The position numbers and the translations under genes are program-made. The notes beneath the pieces were generated by a model. That model was not told the DNA's origin, made no database searches, and was given only the letters and a program-made list of their open reading frames with translations. DNA of 64,000 bases from Oscillospiraceae bacterium (lineage in GTDB: Bacteria; Bacillota; Clostridia; Oscillospirales; CAG-382): assembly GCA_015064955.1 (NCBI GenBank), contig SVRD01000002.1, forward strand, positions 1 to 64,000, given 5' to 3'. This document shows, one piece after another, positions 33,966 to 43,182 of this stretch (the first letter of the stretch is position 1; each line of letters begins with the position of its first letter).

Positions 33966-35782
33966 TCCTTGTCATCTCCCTTCATCTGTGATTCATATAC
34001 CTCGCGGTAGATCTCGTTTCCTGCGAGAAGCTCGCCGTGTGTACCGATTCCGTTTATTTTGCCGTTGTCGATAACAATGATTCTGTCGCACTCCTGCACC
34101 GAAGAAATTCGCTGGGCGATAATCAGCTTTGTAGTGCCGGGGATACGGTTTGCCATAGTTTCGCGGAGCATCGCATCGGTTTTGGTATCGACTGCACTCG
34201 TCGAGTCGTCCATAATCAGTATTTTCGGCTTTTTAAGCAGAGCACGAGCAATACAAAGTCTTTGCTTCTGTCCGCCCGAAACGTTGCTTCCTCCCTGCTC
34301 GATATAGGTATCGTAGCCGTCGGGGAAGGTAGAAATAAACTCGTCGGCGCAGGCGGCGATGCAAGCCGCCTTCATTTCCTCGTCGGTAGCGTTTTCGTTG
34401 CCCCAACGCAGATTTTCCTTTATCGTACCCGAAAACAGCACGTTCTTCTGGAGCACCATAGCAACAGAATCGCGAAGAGTGTGAATATCATATTCTCTTA
34501 CATCTCTGCCGCCGACGATCACACTGCCTCCGCTTACGTCGTAAAGACGCGGAATCAACTGAACAAGCGTCGATTTGCCGCTGCCCGTACCGCCGATAAT
34601 GCCGATCGTTTCGCCCGATCTTATATCGAAGCTTATATCGGTCAGCACGTTTTTGCCCTCGTGGTAAGCAAACGAAACGTTATCAAACCTGATGCTTCCG
34701 TCAGCAACGGCGTCGATTGCGTTTTCGGGGTCGGTTATGGTGCTTTCCTCATCGAGCACCTCACAAACACGCTCTGCCGAAGCGCGCGACATTACGATGG
34801 TGACGAAAATCATCGAAAGCATCATTAAGCTCATAAGTATCTGCATCGTATAGTTCAGAAGCGCGGTGAGCTCGCCCGTGTTCATCTTTTCGCCGATGCC
34901 GAACACGTTGTAATTGACAATAACGCTTGCGCCGAACCAGCAGATAAGCAAAATACAAGCATAAACCGTTATTTGCATAAGCGGCATATTATAAGAAAGT
35001 ATCTTTTCCGCCTTTACGGTATCCTCATTGATCTCGCCCGATACCTCGTTGAACTTTTTGATCTCCTCTTCCTCGCGTACAAACGCCTTTACAACGCGGA
35101 TACCGCGAAGATTTTCCTGAACGACGCGGTTGAGCTTGTCATAGCGCTTGAACATACGCTTGAATATCGGATGCGCCTTTGTCATTATAAGCGTCAGACC
35201 GACAACAAGCACCGGCACAGCCGCCAAAAAGATAAGCGCGAGCTTTGAATTGATCGTAAACGCCATTATCAGCGAGAATATCATCATCGATGGGCTTCTC
35301 ACCGCGGTGCGTATTATCATATGAAAGGATTCCTGCAAGCGATTGACGTCGGTGGTCATTCTCGTAACAAGGCTTGAGGAGGAAAATTTGTCGATATTTC
35401 TGAACGAAAAATGCGAAATGCGCTCAAACATACGCTTTCTCAGATTTTTCGCAAAGCCTGTGCTGGCAATAGCCGCACTTCTGCCCGCGAGCGAGCCGAA
35501 GATAAGCGAGATTATCGCACAAACCGCTATCGAGCCGCCGATAAGCAAGATATAATTCATATCGCCCGATTCGCTCGGTGTTCCGATAAGCTTTTGGAAA
35601 AACACGGCGATAAAGTTCGTTTCGCCTTCTGCTCCCTCGCCCGTCGGAGCGATACAGTTGATAAGCATCGCGATAAGCACGGGGATTATAACCTCCATAA
35701 TCACCTCGCCCATTATCAGCAAGGGCGAAAGGATAGTGTGCTTCGTATAGCCCTTTATGCTTTGTGCAAGCTTTTTAAGCAT
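33962..35782 (-). CDS. ABC exporter half-transporter, degenerate ATPase site
   Basis: A 606-residue protein with six TM helices, then an ATPase domain with G-G-T-G-S-G-K-S-T, V-S-G-G-Q-K-Q-R and Walker B I-L-I-M-D-D-S-T-S-A-V-D. Asp replaces the catalytic Glu, the mark of the inactive site in heterodimeric exporters of the LmrCD/TM287-288 kind. The start at 35782 follows GGAGG and overlaps the marR end. The substrate is unknown; MarR linkage suggests an inducible xenobiotic exporter. Confidence 0.92.
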   Translation of the reverse strand: MLKKLAQSIKGYTKHTILSPLLIMGEVIMEVIIPVLIAMLINCIAPTGEGAEGETNFIAVFFQKLIGTPSESGDMNYILLIGGSIAVCAIISLIFGSLAGRSAAIASTGFAKNLRKRMFERISHFSFRNIDKFSSSSLVTRMTTDVNRLQESFHMIIRTAVRSPSMMIFSLIMAFTINSKLALIFLAAVPVLVVGLTLIMTKAHPIFKRMFKRYDKLNRVVQENLRGIRVVKAFVREEEEIKKFNEVSGEINEDTVKAEKILSYNMPLMQITVYACILLICWFGASVIVNYNVFGIGEKMNTGELTALLNYTMQILMSLMMLSMIFVTIVMSRASAERVCEVLDEESTITDPENAIDAVADGSIRFDNVSFAYHEGKNVLTDISFDIRSGETIGIIGGTGSGKSTLVQLIPRLYDVSGGSVIVGGRDVREYDIHTLRDSVAMVLQKNVLFSGTIKENLRWGNENATDEEMKAACIAACADEFISTFPDGYDTYIEQGGSNVSGGQKQRLCIARALLKKPKILIMDDSTSAVDTKTDAMLRETMANRIPGTTKLIIAQRISSVQECDRIIVIDNGKINGIGTHGELLAGNEIYREVYESQMKGDDKE

Positions 35783-36254
35783 TTTTGTTTTCCTCCCTGA
35801 TATAAGTATGCTCCGCCTCGGCAAGCGCCGCGTTTTGCTTCATTCTGCCGATGATGTCGAAAAACTGCTCCAATTCCTCGTCGCTTATACCCTTTCGCAG
35901 TGCTTTCTCGAATGATTCGATATGCTTTTCGTGCTGTTCGTGTATATCAAGCGCGGTTTTGGTCAGCCGAATCTTTTTCATTCTCGCGTCGCTTTCATCG
36001 CGCTCGCGGATTATCAGCCCGTTTTTCTCCATAAGCTGTAATATCTGCGTCATTGTCGGGCGGCGCACCGAAAACTGCTTTTCGATATCGCGCTGGAAAA
36101 CGTCGCGGTTGCGGTTTTCATACAAATACCCGATCACCCAGCCGTGAGTGCCGGTGCAGTTAAGCCCGCTTCTCGCCTTGCTCGCATCGACAGCGCGCTT
36201 TATCGCGACCGAAAGAGTACGGGCACAAAAGCCAATCGTCTTTTCACGCTCCAT
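35775..36254 (-). CDS. MarR-family transcriptional regulator
   Basis: A 159-residue winged-helix protein with recognition helix R-R-P-T-M-T-Q-I-L and wing R-E-R-D-E-S-D-A-R-M-K-K, the MarR signature. It precedes the two ABC genes and overlaps the first by eight bases, so it probably represses its own operon until a ligand binds. The palindromic site lies between its promoter and start codon. Confidence 0.9.
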   Translation of the reverse strand: MEREKTIGFCARTLSVAIKRAVDASKARSGLNCTGTHGWVIGYLYENRNRDVFQRDIEKQFSVRRPTMTQILQLMEKNGLIIRERDESDARMKKIRLTKTALDIHEQHEKHIESFEKALRKGISDEELEQFFDIIGRMKQNAALAEAEHTYIREENKNA

Positions 36255-36265
36255 TAATTAGCCTC

Positions 36266-36313
36266 CTAACAGTTAGTACCCTAACATTATATTCCTTTTG
36301 CCCCAAATGTCAA
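36266..36313 (-). promoter_or_regulatory. Promoter and operator of the marR-ABC operon
   Basis: On the minus strand TTGACA (36313-36308), 16-bp spacer, TATAAT (36291-36286). Downstream is the palindrome CTAACAGTTAG (36266-36276), with another CTAAC at 36281-36285, a fitting MarR operator. Confidence 0.7.
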
Positions 36314-36333
36314 TAGACTCCGATTCTGTTTAC

Positions 36334-36369
36334 AAAAAATTAACGGCAAGCCGCAACGACTCGCCGTTA
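36334..36369 (-). terminator. Terminator after the mrp-like gene
   Basis: TAACGGC (36341-36347) and GCCGTTA (36363-36369) form the stem; reading leftward, it is followed by six T residues (36339-36334). Confidence 0.65.
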
Positions 36370-36383
36370 TTTAATTTGATTAT

Positions 36384-37193
36384 TTAATTAAGCTCGGAAA
36401 GAAGCGTGCCCTCGTAGAATTCGAGCTCGCCCTTATCGCAAAGCTGAGCAAGCTTCGGGTCGATAGGAAGCTTTGCAACCTTTTCGATACCGTGGTCTGC
36501 CGCAACCGCATCAACGTTGCCCTCGCCGTAGATATAGTGCTTTTTGTTGCAATCGGGACATTCGAAATAAGAATAGTTTTCGACAAGACCGAGTATCGGA
36601 ATATTCATAAGCTCTGCCATTCTTACCGCCTTGCCGACGATCATCGAAACAAGGTCCTGAGGGCTTGTAACGATTATCATACCGTCAACGGGAAGCGATT
36701 GGAATACGGTAAGCGGTACGTCGCCTGTTCCGGGAGGCATATCGATATACATAACGTCGTTTTCGCCCCAGTTCACGTCGGTCCAGAACTGCTTTACACA
36801 GCCTGCGATGATCGGGCCTCTCCAAGCGACAGGATCGCTTTCGTTGGGGAGAAGGAGGTTAAGCGACATAACCTTGATTCCCGTCTTGCTTTCGGGGGGA
36901 AGCATCGCTTCGCCGTCGCTCAAAACACCGCTGTTCACGCCGAATATCTTCGGGATCGAGGGGCCGGTGATGTCCGCGTCGAGAATACAGGTCTTTTTAC
37001 CGCTTCTCTGTGCGTTTATCGCGAGCAAGCCGGTAACAAGCGATTTACCGACACCGCCCTTGCCGCTCACAACGGCGATAACCTTGCCGATCTTGCTGCC
37101 CTCGCGGAGCTTTTCGATCATACTTTCCTTGCTTTGTTCTCTGCTCGAGCAGTTTGCACTGCAGGTAGAGCAATCGTGTGTGCATTCACTCAT
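36384..37193 (-). CDS. Mrp/NBP35-family Fe-S cluster carrier ATPase
   Basis: A 269-residue P-loop ATPase with the deviant Walker A G-K-G-G-V-G-K-S and D-A-D-I-T-G-P-S-I-P. Two cysteine sets are present: an N-terminal C-x3-C-x2-C-x3-C (C-T-H-D-C-S-T-C-S-A-N-C) as in NBP35-type proteins, and the central C-P-D-C that bridges a cluster between subunits. It assembles or transfers Fe-S clusters. GGG-type ribosome sites are weak and the gene appears single. Confidence 0.9.
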   Translation of the reverse strand: MSECTHDCSTCSANCSSREQSKESMIEKLREGSKIGKVIAVVSGKGGVGKSLVTGLLAINAQRSGKKTCILDADITGPSIPKIFGVNSGVLSDGEAMLPPESKTGIKVMSLNLLLPNESDPVAWRGPIIAGCVKQFWTDVNWGENDVMYIDMPPGTGDVPLTVFQSLPVDGMIIVTSPQDLVSMIVGKAVRMAELMNIPILGLVENYSYFECPDCNKKHYIYGEGNVDAVAADHGIEKVAKLPIDPKLAQLCDKGELEFYEGTLLSELN

Positions 37194-37259
37194 TTTTTCA
37201 ATTCCGCGGCAAGATCCAAAATCTCTTTCGGCTTTTTCCGCGTCACCTTTCTATCAAAC

Positions 37260-38084
37260 TTATCTGTTTTCTATCATCTTTTTAAGATTTTCGATACTTT
37301 CTTTCGCGCATTCGAGGCGGCTCATATTCGGTGTGGGCTCGTCCTGCTCGACGATAAGCCACTCGACACCGCATTCCTTTGCCTTTTCGATTATCGGTAA
37401 AAAGCGCTGTACGCCGCTTCCGACAGGGCGGAATTCAAAAGCTCTTACCTCTTTTTCCTTTACCTCGCCGTCGACGCCGATGAGCGCATACATATTATTG
37501 CTCTTTTCGCCGACATAATCCTTTAAATGAAGCAAAGGACAGCGATTTTTATATTTTTCGAGGTAATGGATCGGGCTTTGACCCGCAACCGATACCCAGC
37601 AGGTATCCATCTGCATCTTCAAAAGTGCGGGATCGACCGTGTCGTAAAGGTTATCGAATCCGAAATTGCCGTTTTCCAATCTTTCGAACTCGAAATCGTG
37701 GTTATGATAGCTCAGCGCGATGCCTGCTGCTGCGAGCTTTTTACCAAGCGCTTCGACAGTCTTGACAAAATTATCGTAATTGCTTCCGCCGGGACGGTCC
37801 TCGGCAGCGAGCCAAGGAATCGCGATATTCTTACAGCCGACCGTCGTGTAATCCTTGATCACCTTGTCGGTATCGGCAAGAAGCTCGGGAAGCGAAACAT
37901 GCGCAGAAACGGGAACAAGTCCGATCTCCTTTAAAAGAGCCGCGATCTCGGCAGGGTCTTTGCCGTAAAGCCCCGCAAATTCAACGCCCTCATATCCGTA
38001 TTCCTTCAATTCCCGAAGCGTTGCTTCAAAATCGCTTTGCGCCTCGTCACGTACCGAATATAATTGGATTGCTATAGGCAACAT
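37260..38084 (-). CDS. Sugar-phosphate isomerase/epimerase (AP-endonuclease-2-like TIM barrel)
   Basis: A 274-residue TIM-barrel protein with I-Q-L-Y-S-V-R-D at strand 1, G-V-E-F-A, L-S-Y-H-N-H-D-F-E, M-D-T-C-W-V and W-L-I-V-E-Q-D-E. These carry the metal-binding Glu/His/Asp set of the family. No signal peptide is seen. The sugar substrate cannot be read from the sequence. The start at 38084 follows GGAAAGG. Confidence 0.88.
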   Translation of the reverse strand: MLPIAIQLYSVRDEAQSDFEATLRELKEYGYEGVEFAGLYGKDPAEIAALLKEIGLVPVSAHVSLPELLADTDKVIKDYTTVGCKNIAIPWLAAEDRPGGSNYDNFVKTVEALGKKLAAAGIALSYHNHDFEFERLENGNFGFDNLYDTVDPALLKMQMDTCWVSVAGQSPIHYLEKYKNRCPLLHLKDYVGEKSNNMYALIGVDGEVKEKEVRAFEFRPVGSGVQRFLPIIEKAKECGVEWLIVEQDEPTPNMSRLECAKESIENLKKMIENR

Positions 38085-38131
38085 TTTCTTTTTTCCTTTC
38101 CTGCGGTTAATTCTGAATACTCCGATCGCTA

Positions 38132-39355
38132 TTATGCCCACTTACCGTCGACAAATATCGGAGTCGCCTTGCCGTCCTTGTAGCCGGTGATGCAAAGGTC
38201 GTCGCTTCCGATCATAAAGTCGACGTGGATCATCGAATCGTTTACGCCGAGCTCGTGAAGCTCGTCGAGAGTCATATTCTCAAATCCCTTTACACAGCCG
38301 GTATAGCCCATACCGAGCGCCACGTGGCAGGATGCGTTTTCATCGAACAATGTGTTGTAATAAAGAAGTCCGCTCTCTGCGATCGCCGAATCCTTCGGAA
38401 CAAGCGCGAGCTCGCCGAGCATTCTGCTGCCCTCGTCGGTGGTGATTATCTTACCCAAAGCCTCCTCGCCCTTTTCGGCGTGCCAAGCAACCGCTTTGCC
38501 GTCTTCAAAGTCGATATAAAAGTTTTCGATAAGAGTGCCTCTCGCCGAAAGCGGCATAGAAGAAACGAGTCTGCCGCTGCAGCTTGCCTTTTTGGGTGTG
38601 GTAAATATTTCCTCGGTGGGCATATTCGGGTTGTAGAAGGTGCCCGAGAGAGTATATTCTCCGCCGCCGCACCAAACGCTTTCCTTCATAAGCTCGCACT
38701 TGAAGTCGGTACCGTTTTTCGAAACGTAATGGAGATAATCAAACTGCTGTGCATTGAGCCAATCGCACTTTTCGCGGAAGTTTTCGTTCTTCTTGTCCCA
38801 AGCGGCGATAGCGTCGTTTTCCTCGTCGCAAAGCACTGTCGCGAGTATTGCCTCCCAAAGCTTTTCGACAGCAACGCTTGTTCTTTCGTTCGGGAACACC
38901 TTTTTAGCCCAGGCTTTGCCGGGGATAGCGCAAACAAGCCACTGATGCTTGTTATCCATCGCGTCGCGGTAGGGCTTTACCTTTTTGGAGATTGCGATGC
39001 TTGCCTTGGATACCTTTTCCTGATTAACTCCCGCCAATCCGTCGGGGTCCTCACAGATAAGACGGATTCTTGCAGGCAAAATCTCGGAATCGTTCTTTAC
39101 CTTTTCGACCTGCCAATCGGGCACGTTGCAAAGCGAGCGCACTGTACGGTGACGGTATGAAAGCTTGGTAAGCTGTGTCATCGACCAATCCACTCTCACG
39201 TTGCCCGCGCCTGCGCGGTAAGCCTCCTCGGCAAGAATAGCAACGAAATCAGCCGCTTCAACGTCCGCGCCGATATTAAGCTGCTGTCCCTTCTGGATAT
39301 TCACACCCTGCTTTATAAGCAATTTGGCGTATTTTCTCTGCAAACTCTTCTTCAT
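38132..39355 (-). CDS. M29-family metallo-aminopeptidase
   Basis: A 407-residue cytoplasmic peptidase with the M29 metal ligands: N-M-P-T-E-E-I-F-T-T-P (first Glu), E-N-F-Y-I-D-F-E-D-G, H-V-A-L-G-M-G-Y and the final H-V-D-F-M-I-G-S-D-D. Such enzymes remove N-terminal residues from peptides. The ribosome site is weak. A four-copy 60-bp repeat occupies the leader. Confidence 0.92.
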   Translation of the reverse strand: MKKSLQRKYAKLLIKQGVNIQKGQQLNIGADVEAADFVAILAEEAYRAGAGNVRVDWSMTQLTKLSYRHRTVRSLCNVPDWQVEKVKNDSEILPARIRLICEDPDGLAGVNQEKVSKASIAISKKVKPYRDAMDNKHQWLVCAIPGKAWAKKVFPNERTSVAVEKLWEAILATVLCDEENDAIAAWDKKNENFREKCDWLNAQQFDYLHYVSKNGTDFKCELMKESVWCGGGEYTLSGTFYNPNMPTEEIFTTPKKASCSGRLVSSMPLSARGTLIENFYIDFEDGKAVAWHAEKGEEALGKIITTDEGSRMLGELALVPKDSAIAESGLLYYNTLFDENASCHVALGMGYTGCVKGFENMTLDELHELGVNDSMIHVDFMIGSDDLCITGYKDGKATPIFVDGKWA

Positions 39356-39401
39356 TTCTTTTTTAGTGCCCGCGTTGTAGGTTGGGTTTGAGCAAAACGC
39401 A

Positions 39402-39632
39402 CTCTCCGCGAGGATTTTGCCTCATTCAGAGCGTTGCATTTTGAGCGTTCTCCAAAAATGCCTCTCCGCGAGGATTTTTCCTTCGTTCAAGGAGTTGCGT
39501 TTTATGAGCGTTCTCGAGATCGTACTCTCCGCGAGGATTCTCCCTCGTTCAGAATGTTGCGTTTTGAGCGTTCTCGAAATCGCGCTCTCCGCGAGGTTTT
39601 TGCCTCATTCAGAGCGTTGCGTTTTTTGAATC
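39402..39632. repeat. Four-copy tandem repeat of about 60 bp
   Basis: CTCTCCGCGAGG begins copies at 39402, 39462, 39525 and 39585 (lengths 60, 63, 60 and a partial fourth of about 47). Each is followed by a T-rich stretch, a TTCAGAGCGTTGC-like segment and TGAGCGTTCTC. It fills most of the 347-base gap between yajC and the M29 peptidase, both minus strand. The one longer frame across it (39417-39629) would be a 20-residue repeat peptide without a ribosome site. Confidence 0.85.
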
Positions 39633-39702
39633 CCGACCTATTCTGCGGTGTTCTCCTTATTTATTTTCGTGAATAATGGGGCTGTTTTCACAGCCCCGAT
39701 AA

Positions 39703-40125
39703 TTATTTTTCTTCCTTCTTTTTGGACTTGTCTTCCTTGGACTTCATCTTGACGCCGCTGTCCATACGCTTTGCGTCCTTTACCTCTTTAACGTCGGGCT
39801 CGTTAGCCTTTTCGATAACCGAGGAAACAGCCCATTTCTGAATCTGGATCTTGGTTCTGTTGCCGCTGGTTTCGACAAGAAGCATATCTTCGGTGATCTT
39901 AACGACCATAGCCACGATACCGCCGGTAGTTACGATAACGTCGCCGAGCTCGATGGAATTACGCATATCTGCGGTTTCCTTTTCCTGCTTCTTCTGGGGA
40001 CGGTAGATGATAAAATAGAAAACAAGCGCGAGCAACGCGAGGGGGAGAAGCATTGTCAAAAGACTGCCTGCGCCGGGCTGCTGTGTTGCAGCATCATCAA
40101 CCATAAAAAGATTTGTAAAATTCAT
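39703..40125 (-). CDS. yajC: Preprotein translocase accessory subunit YajC
   Basis: A 140-residue protein with one TM helix at about 24-44 (L-A-L-L-A-L-V-F-Y-F-I-I-Y-R-P-Q) and the YajC core G-D-V-I-V-T-T-G-G-I, then a Lys/Asp/Glu-rich tail. It belongs to the SecDF-YajC complex that aids protein export; secDF is not in the window. The start overlaps the ymdB stop as ATGA. Confidence 0.92.
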   Translation of the reverse strand: MNFTNLFMVDDAATQQPGAGSLLTMLLPLALLALVFYFIIYRPQKKQEKETADMRNSIELGDVIVTTGGIVAMVVKITEDMLLVETSGNRTKIQIQKWAVSSVIEKANEPDVKEVKDAKRMDSGVKMKSKEDKSKKKEEK

Positions 40126-40916
40126 TTCAAATTACCTTCACTGTATTTTATTCTTTTTACATTTGTGCAATAGAGTGTTTTTTCATCAAGCTCGAAAACC
40201 GCGCCGCGAAGGCATACGTTTTCGCTCGACGGGATACCCTTCATTCGTACGTTTCGGGTGAATCGCGGCACCGCCGTTTCATAGGTGACACCGATTATCG
40301 AATCCTCGCCGCCGCACATTCCGATATCGCTTATATATCCGCTTCCGCGCTCGGTCAATCGCTCGTCGGCGGTCTGCACGTGGGTGTGTGTTCCGAAAAC
40401 AGCTTGTATTCTGCCGTCGAAGATATGCATAAACGCCTGCTTTTCGCTCGTTGCTTCGCCGTGAAAATCGCATATTGCGAAATCGTATTTGCCCTTTACC
40501 TCATCGAGCAATCGCTCGACCGCGGTGAACGGTGAATCGATCGGGTCCATAAAGACCTGTCCGCAAACCGAAATAACCAATGCGCGCAAGCCGTTTTTGA
40601 CCGGTATTATGCAATAGCCGTTGCCGGGGGATGCGGGCGGAAAATTCAGCGGCCGCAAAACAAATTGCTCCTCCTCGAGCAGATCGAATATCGCATATCT
40701 GCGGAAGGAATGGTTGCCGCCGGTGATAACGTCTGCCCCGCTTTCGAAAAGCAGATTCGCATCGTTTCTGTCGAGTCCGCTCCCGTCGTGCGAGTTTTCG
40801 CCGTTTACGATAACCAAATCGGCGTTTTCGATATTCTTTATTCTCCGTAAATGCTTGCGGACAAATTCCATACCCGGTGTGCCGAATACGTCGCCCACTG
40901 CGAGAATCTTTATCAT
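40122..40916 (-). CDS. ymdB: YmdB-family metallophosphoesterase
   Basis: A 264-residue enzyme with K-I-L-A-V-G-D-V-F-G-T-P-G at the start, N-G-E-N-S, G-G-N-H-S, C-D-F-H-G-E and G-T-H-T-H-V-Q-T. These are the di-iron sites of YmdB, a 2',3'-cyclic phosphodiesterase that influences motility and biofilm choice in Bacillus. In Bacillus it also lies next to rny, as here. I chose the ATG at 40916, the usual family start; the frame also opens at TTG 40934. Both have weak ribosome sites. Confidence 0.92.
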   Translation of the reverse strand: MIKILAVGDVFGTPGMEFVRKHLRRIKNIENADLVIVNGENSHDGSGLDRNDANLLFESGADVITGGNHSFRRYAIFDLLEEEQFVLRPLNFPPASPGNGYCIIPVKNGLRALVISVCGQVFMDPIDSPFTAVERLLDEVKGKYDFAICDFHGEATSEKQAFMHIFDGRIQAVFGTHTHVQTADERLTERGSGYISDIGMCGGEDSIIGVTYETAVPRFTRNVRMKGIPSSENVCLRGAVFELDEKTLYCTNVKRIKYSEGNLK

Positions 40917-41029
40917 AACAACACCAATTTGCAAAAATTTTGATTACATTTCCGTGTGTTCACACAGCAAACCGCTCCGCTCACACTCATAAGATAAAAT
41001 TCCATAAAAATCGGCGACATACGCATTTT

Positions 41030-41269
41030 GCCCCAAAACATAAATGTTTTCGGGGAGCCCGTTCGATTTTTCCACCTATGATGACCGCGAGCGACTTCAA
41101 TAATAATCCATATTTTTCAAGGACATGCGCCTTGAAAAATATACCTCAGAGCGCCGAGGATTCGGACAACGAACGAAGTGAGGCGCACGAATCCTATGCG
41201 AATGAACGGCGCTCACAAAAACCGATTAAAATCGCGAGATTTTAATCGAGAGCGAAGCGAAGCTTCTCG
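41030..41269. repeat. Structured intergenic repeat, copy A, between rny and ymdB
   Basis: Hairpins in order: CCCC-AAAACAT / ATGTTTT-C-GGGG (41031-41055); TATTTTTCAAGG with CCTTGAAAAATA around ACATGCG (41111-41141); GAGCGCC (41149-41155) with GGCGCTC (41208-41214), enclosing AGGATTCG / CGAATCCT (41157-41164, 41188-41195); GATTAAAATC / GATTTTAATC (41224-41247); CGAGA / TCTCG (41247-41269). The order is the same as in copy B read from the other strand. I see nothing coding in 40917-41331. Confidence 0.75.
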
Positions 41270-41331
41270 TGCAAAATGAAATGCTCTGCGCCGCTATGGA
41301 CTGCTTAAAAGGATGAAATGACTGCTTAAAA

Positions 41332-42885
41332 CTATTTTGCGTAGTCTACTTGACGCATTTCCCTGATAACGTTGATCTTGATCTGGCCGGGATACTCGAG
41401 CTCTTCCTCGATCTTGCGGGCGATGTCGCGGGCGATAAAGATCATTTCGTCGTCGTTGACCTCGTCGGGCTTGACCATTATGCGAACCTCTCTGCCGGCT
41501 TGGATAGCAAAGGACTTTTCAACGCCGGTGAACGAGGTAGCGATTTCTTCGAGCTTCTGGAGACGCTTGATATAGGTTTCGAGATTTTCACGTCTTGCGC
41601 CGGGGCGTGCCGCCGAAACAGCGTCTGCCGCCTGAACGATCATAGCAACGAGAGTATGAGGCTCAACGTCGCCGTGGTGCGCTTCGATAGCGTGGACGAT
41701 TTCGCGGCTTTCCTTATACTTACGCGCAAGATCGACACCGATCTGCACGTGGGAGCCGTCGATTTCGTGAGTCATCGCTTTACCGATATCGTGAAGCAGG
41801 CCGGCACGCTTCGCCTGAGCAACGTCAACGCCGAGCTCGGAAGCGATCATTCCTGCGATATGTGCAACCTCAATAGAGTGCTTGAGCACGTTCTGACCGT
41901 AGCTTGTACGGTATTTAAGTCTGCCGAGCAGCTTAACAAGCTCGGGGTTGATGCCGTGAACGCCGGTTTCGTAGGTGGCTTGTTCGCCCTCCTTCTTGAT
42001 AACGGCTTCGACTTCCTTGCGGCTCTTTTCAACCGTTTCCTCGATTCTCGACGGGTGGATACGTCCGTCGGAGATGAGCTTTTCGAGAGTCATTCTCGCA
42101 ACCTCGCGGCGAACCGGATCGAATGTCGAGATCGCGATAGCTTCGGGAGTATCGTCGATAATGAGGTCAACACCGGTGAGCGTTTCGATAGCACGGATAT
42201 TTCTGCCCTCACGGCCGATGATTCTGCCCTTCATTTCGTCGTTGGGAAGGTCGACTACCGAAACGGTAGCTTCCGCAACGCTGTCTGCCGCGCAACGCTG
42301 GATAGCGAGCGCGATTATGTTCTTGGCTTCGTCGTCTGCTTTGTCCTTGTATTCCTGCTCGACCTCAAGCAGCTTCATCGCCATTTCGTGTCTTGCTTCG
42401 GTTTCGACGCGCTCCATAAGTACGGCGCGTGCGTCTTCAGAGGACATACCCGAGATTTTCTGGAGCATTTCCTCCTGCTGTGCGACGATTTCTTCGGCTT
42501 TCACGCGAAGCTCGTCGTTTTCGCGGATCTTGTTGTTGAGTACCTCTTCCTTCTTTTCGAGGTTTTCATACTTTTTGTCGAGATTTTCTTCCTTCTGGAT
42601 CGCACGTCTTTCCATGCGCTGAAGGTCGTTTCTTCTCTCCTTGAGCTCGCGCTCGGTATCGTTCTTGATCTTGAGCGCTTCTTCCTTGGCTTCTACAAGC
42701 TTTTCTTTTTTTGCCGTTTCAGCGGCTTTTACTGCGTCTTCAACGATCCTTTTCGCTTCTGCTTCCGCACTGCCGATGGTTTTTTCAGCCGACTTTTTTC
42801 TTGCTATAAAGCCGACAAACCCGCCGACCGCGCCAAATACTATTGCGGCTGCAGCGATAAGACCGATAGCTAAATAAAGGTCCAT
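41332..42885 (-). CDS. rny: Ribonuclease Y
   Basis: A 517-residue membrane-anchored endoribonuclease. It has an N-terminal TM helix ([13 protein letters not shown]), a long coiled coil at about 30-190, a KH domain with [11 protein letters not shown], and an HD domain with H-S-I-E-V-A-H and L-L-H-D-I-G-K-A. It starts bulk mRNA decay. The start at 42885 is fixed by GGAGG five bases upstream. A longer frame and a second ATG at 42897 are less likely, the latter sitting on that GGAGG. Confidence 0.96.
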   Translation of the reverse strand: MDLYLAIGLIAAAAIVFGAVGGFVGFIARKKSAEKTIGSAEAEAKRIVEDAVKAAETAKKEKLVEAKEEALKIKNDTERELKERRNDLQRMERRAIQKEENLDKKYENLEKKEEVLNNKIRENDELRVKAEEIVAQQEEMLQKISGMSSEDARAVLMERVETEARHEMAMKLLEVEQEYKDKADDEAKNIIALAIQRCAADSVAEATVSVVDLPNDEMKGRIIGREGRNIRAIETLTGVDLIIDDTPEAIAISTFDPVRREVARMTLEKLISDGRIHPSRIEETVEKSRKEVEAVIKKEGEQATYETGVHGINPELVKLLGRLKYRTSYGQNVLKHSIEVAHIAGMIASELGVDVAQAKRAGLLHDIGKAMTHEIDGSHVQIGVDLARKYKESREIVHAIEAHHGDVEPHTLVAMIVQAADAVSAARPGARRENLETYIKRLQKLEEIATSFTGVEKSFAIQAGREVRIMVKPDEVNDDEMIFIARDIARKIEEELEYPGQIKINVIREMRQVDYAK

Positions 42886-43116
42886 GTTTGCCTCCATGAT
42901 ATATATTTTATCCCGAATACGCGCACAAGATCCGGCTGATAAGTTCGGCTCGTCCTGCAAAAACACAGTCTGCTTTGTTATTTCGCCGCAATAATGGCGC
43001 GGGCATCGGTATTCATAATAATTATACATATTTTCAACCCGATTGTAAACCCCTATTGCATAAAAATATATGTAAATATCTTTAAATTTTTATGTCGCGC
43101 ACGGCGCACAACCGCC

Positions 43117-43144
43117 TTGACAAGTCACGCCTTTATGATATAAT
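43117..43144 (+). promoter_or_regulatory. Promoter of the cysteine desulfurase-thiI operon
   Basis: TTGACA (43117-43122), 16-bp spacer, TATAAT (43139-43144), 38 bases before the ATG. Confidence 0.75.
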
Positions 43145-43182
43145 AAAATCAGCCGCAGTGTTGCGGTTTTAAGGAGATTTCT

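Noticed and set aside
39417..39629. Repeat-peptide gene across the tandem repeat
   Set aside because: The frame is open only because the period is a multiple of three; it has no ribosome site and no homologue I recognise. Kept only as part of the repeat description.
39402..39632. CRISPR array
   Set aside because: The whole 60-base unit is repeated, including what would be spacers, and no cas gene is present.
41350..42873. 507-codon open frame opposite rny
   Set aside because: A codon-bias shadow of a clear ribonuclease Y gene; composition dominated by Phe, Leu and Val in place of rny's Glu and Lys.
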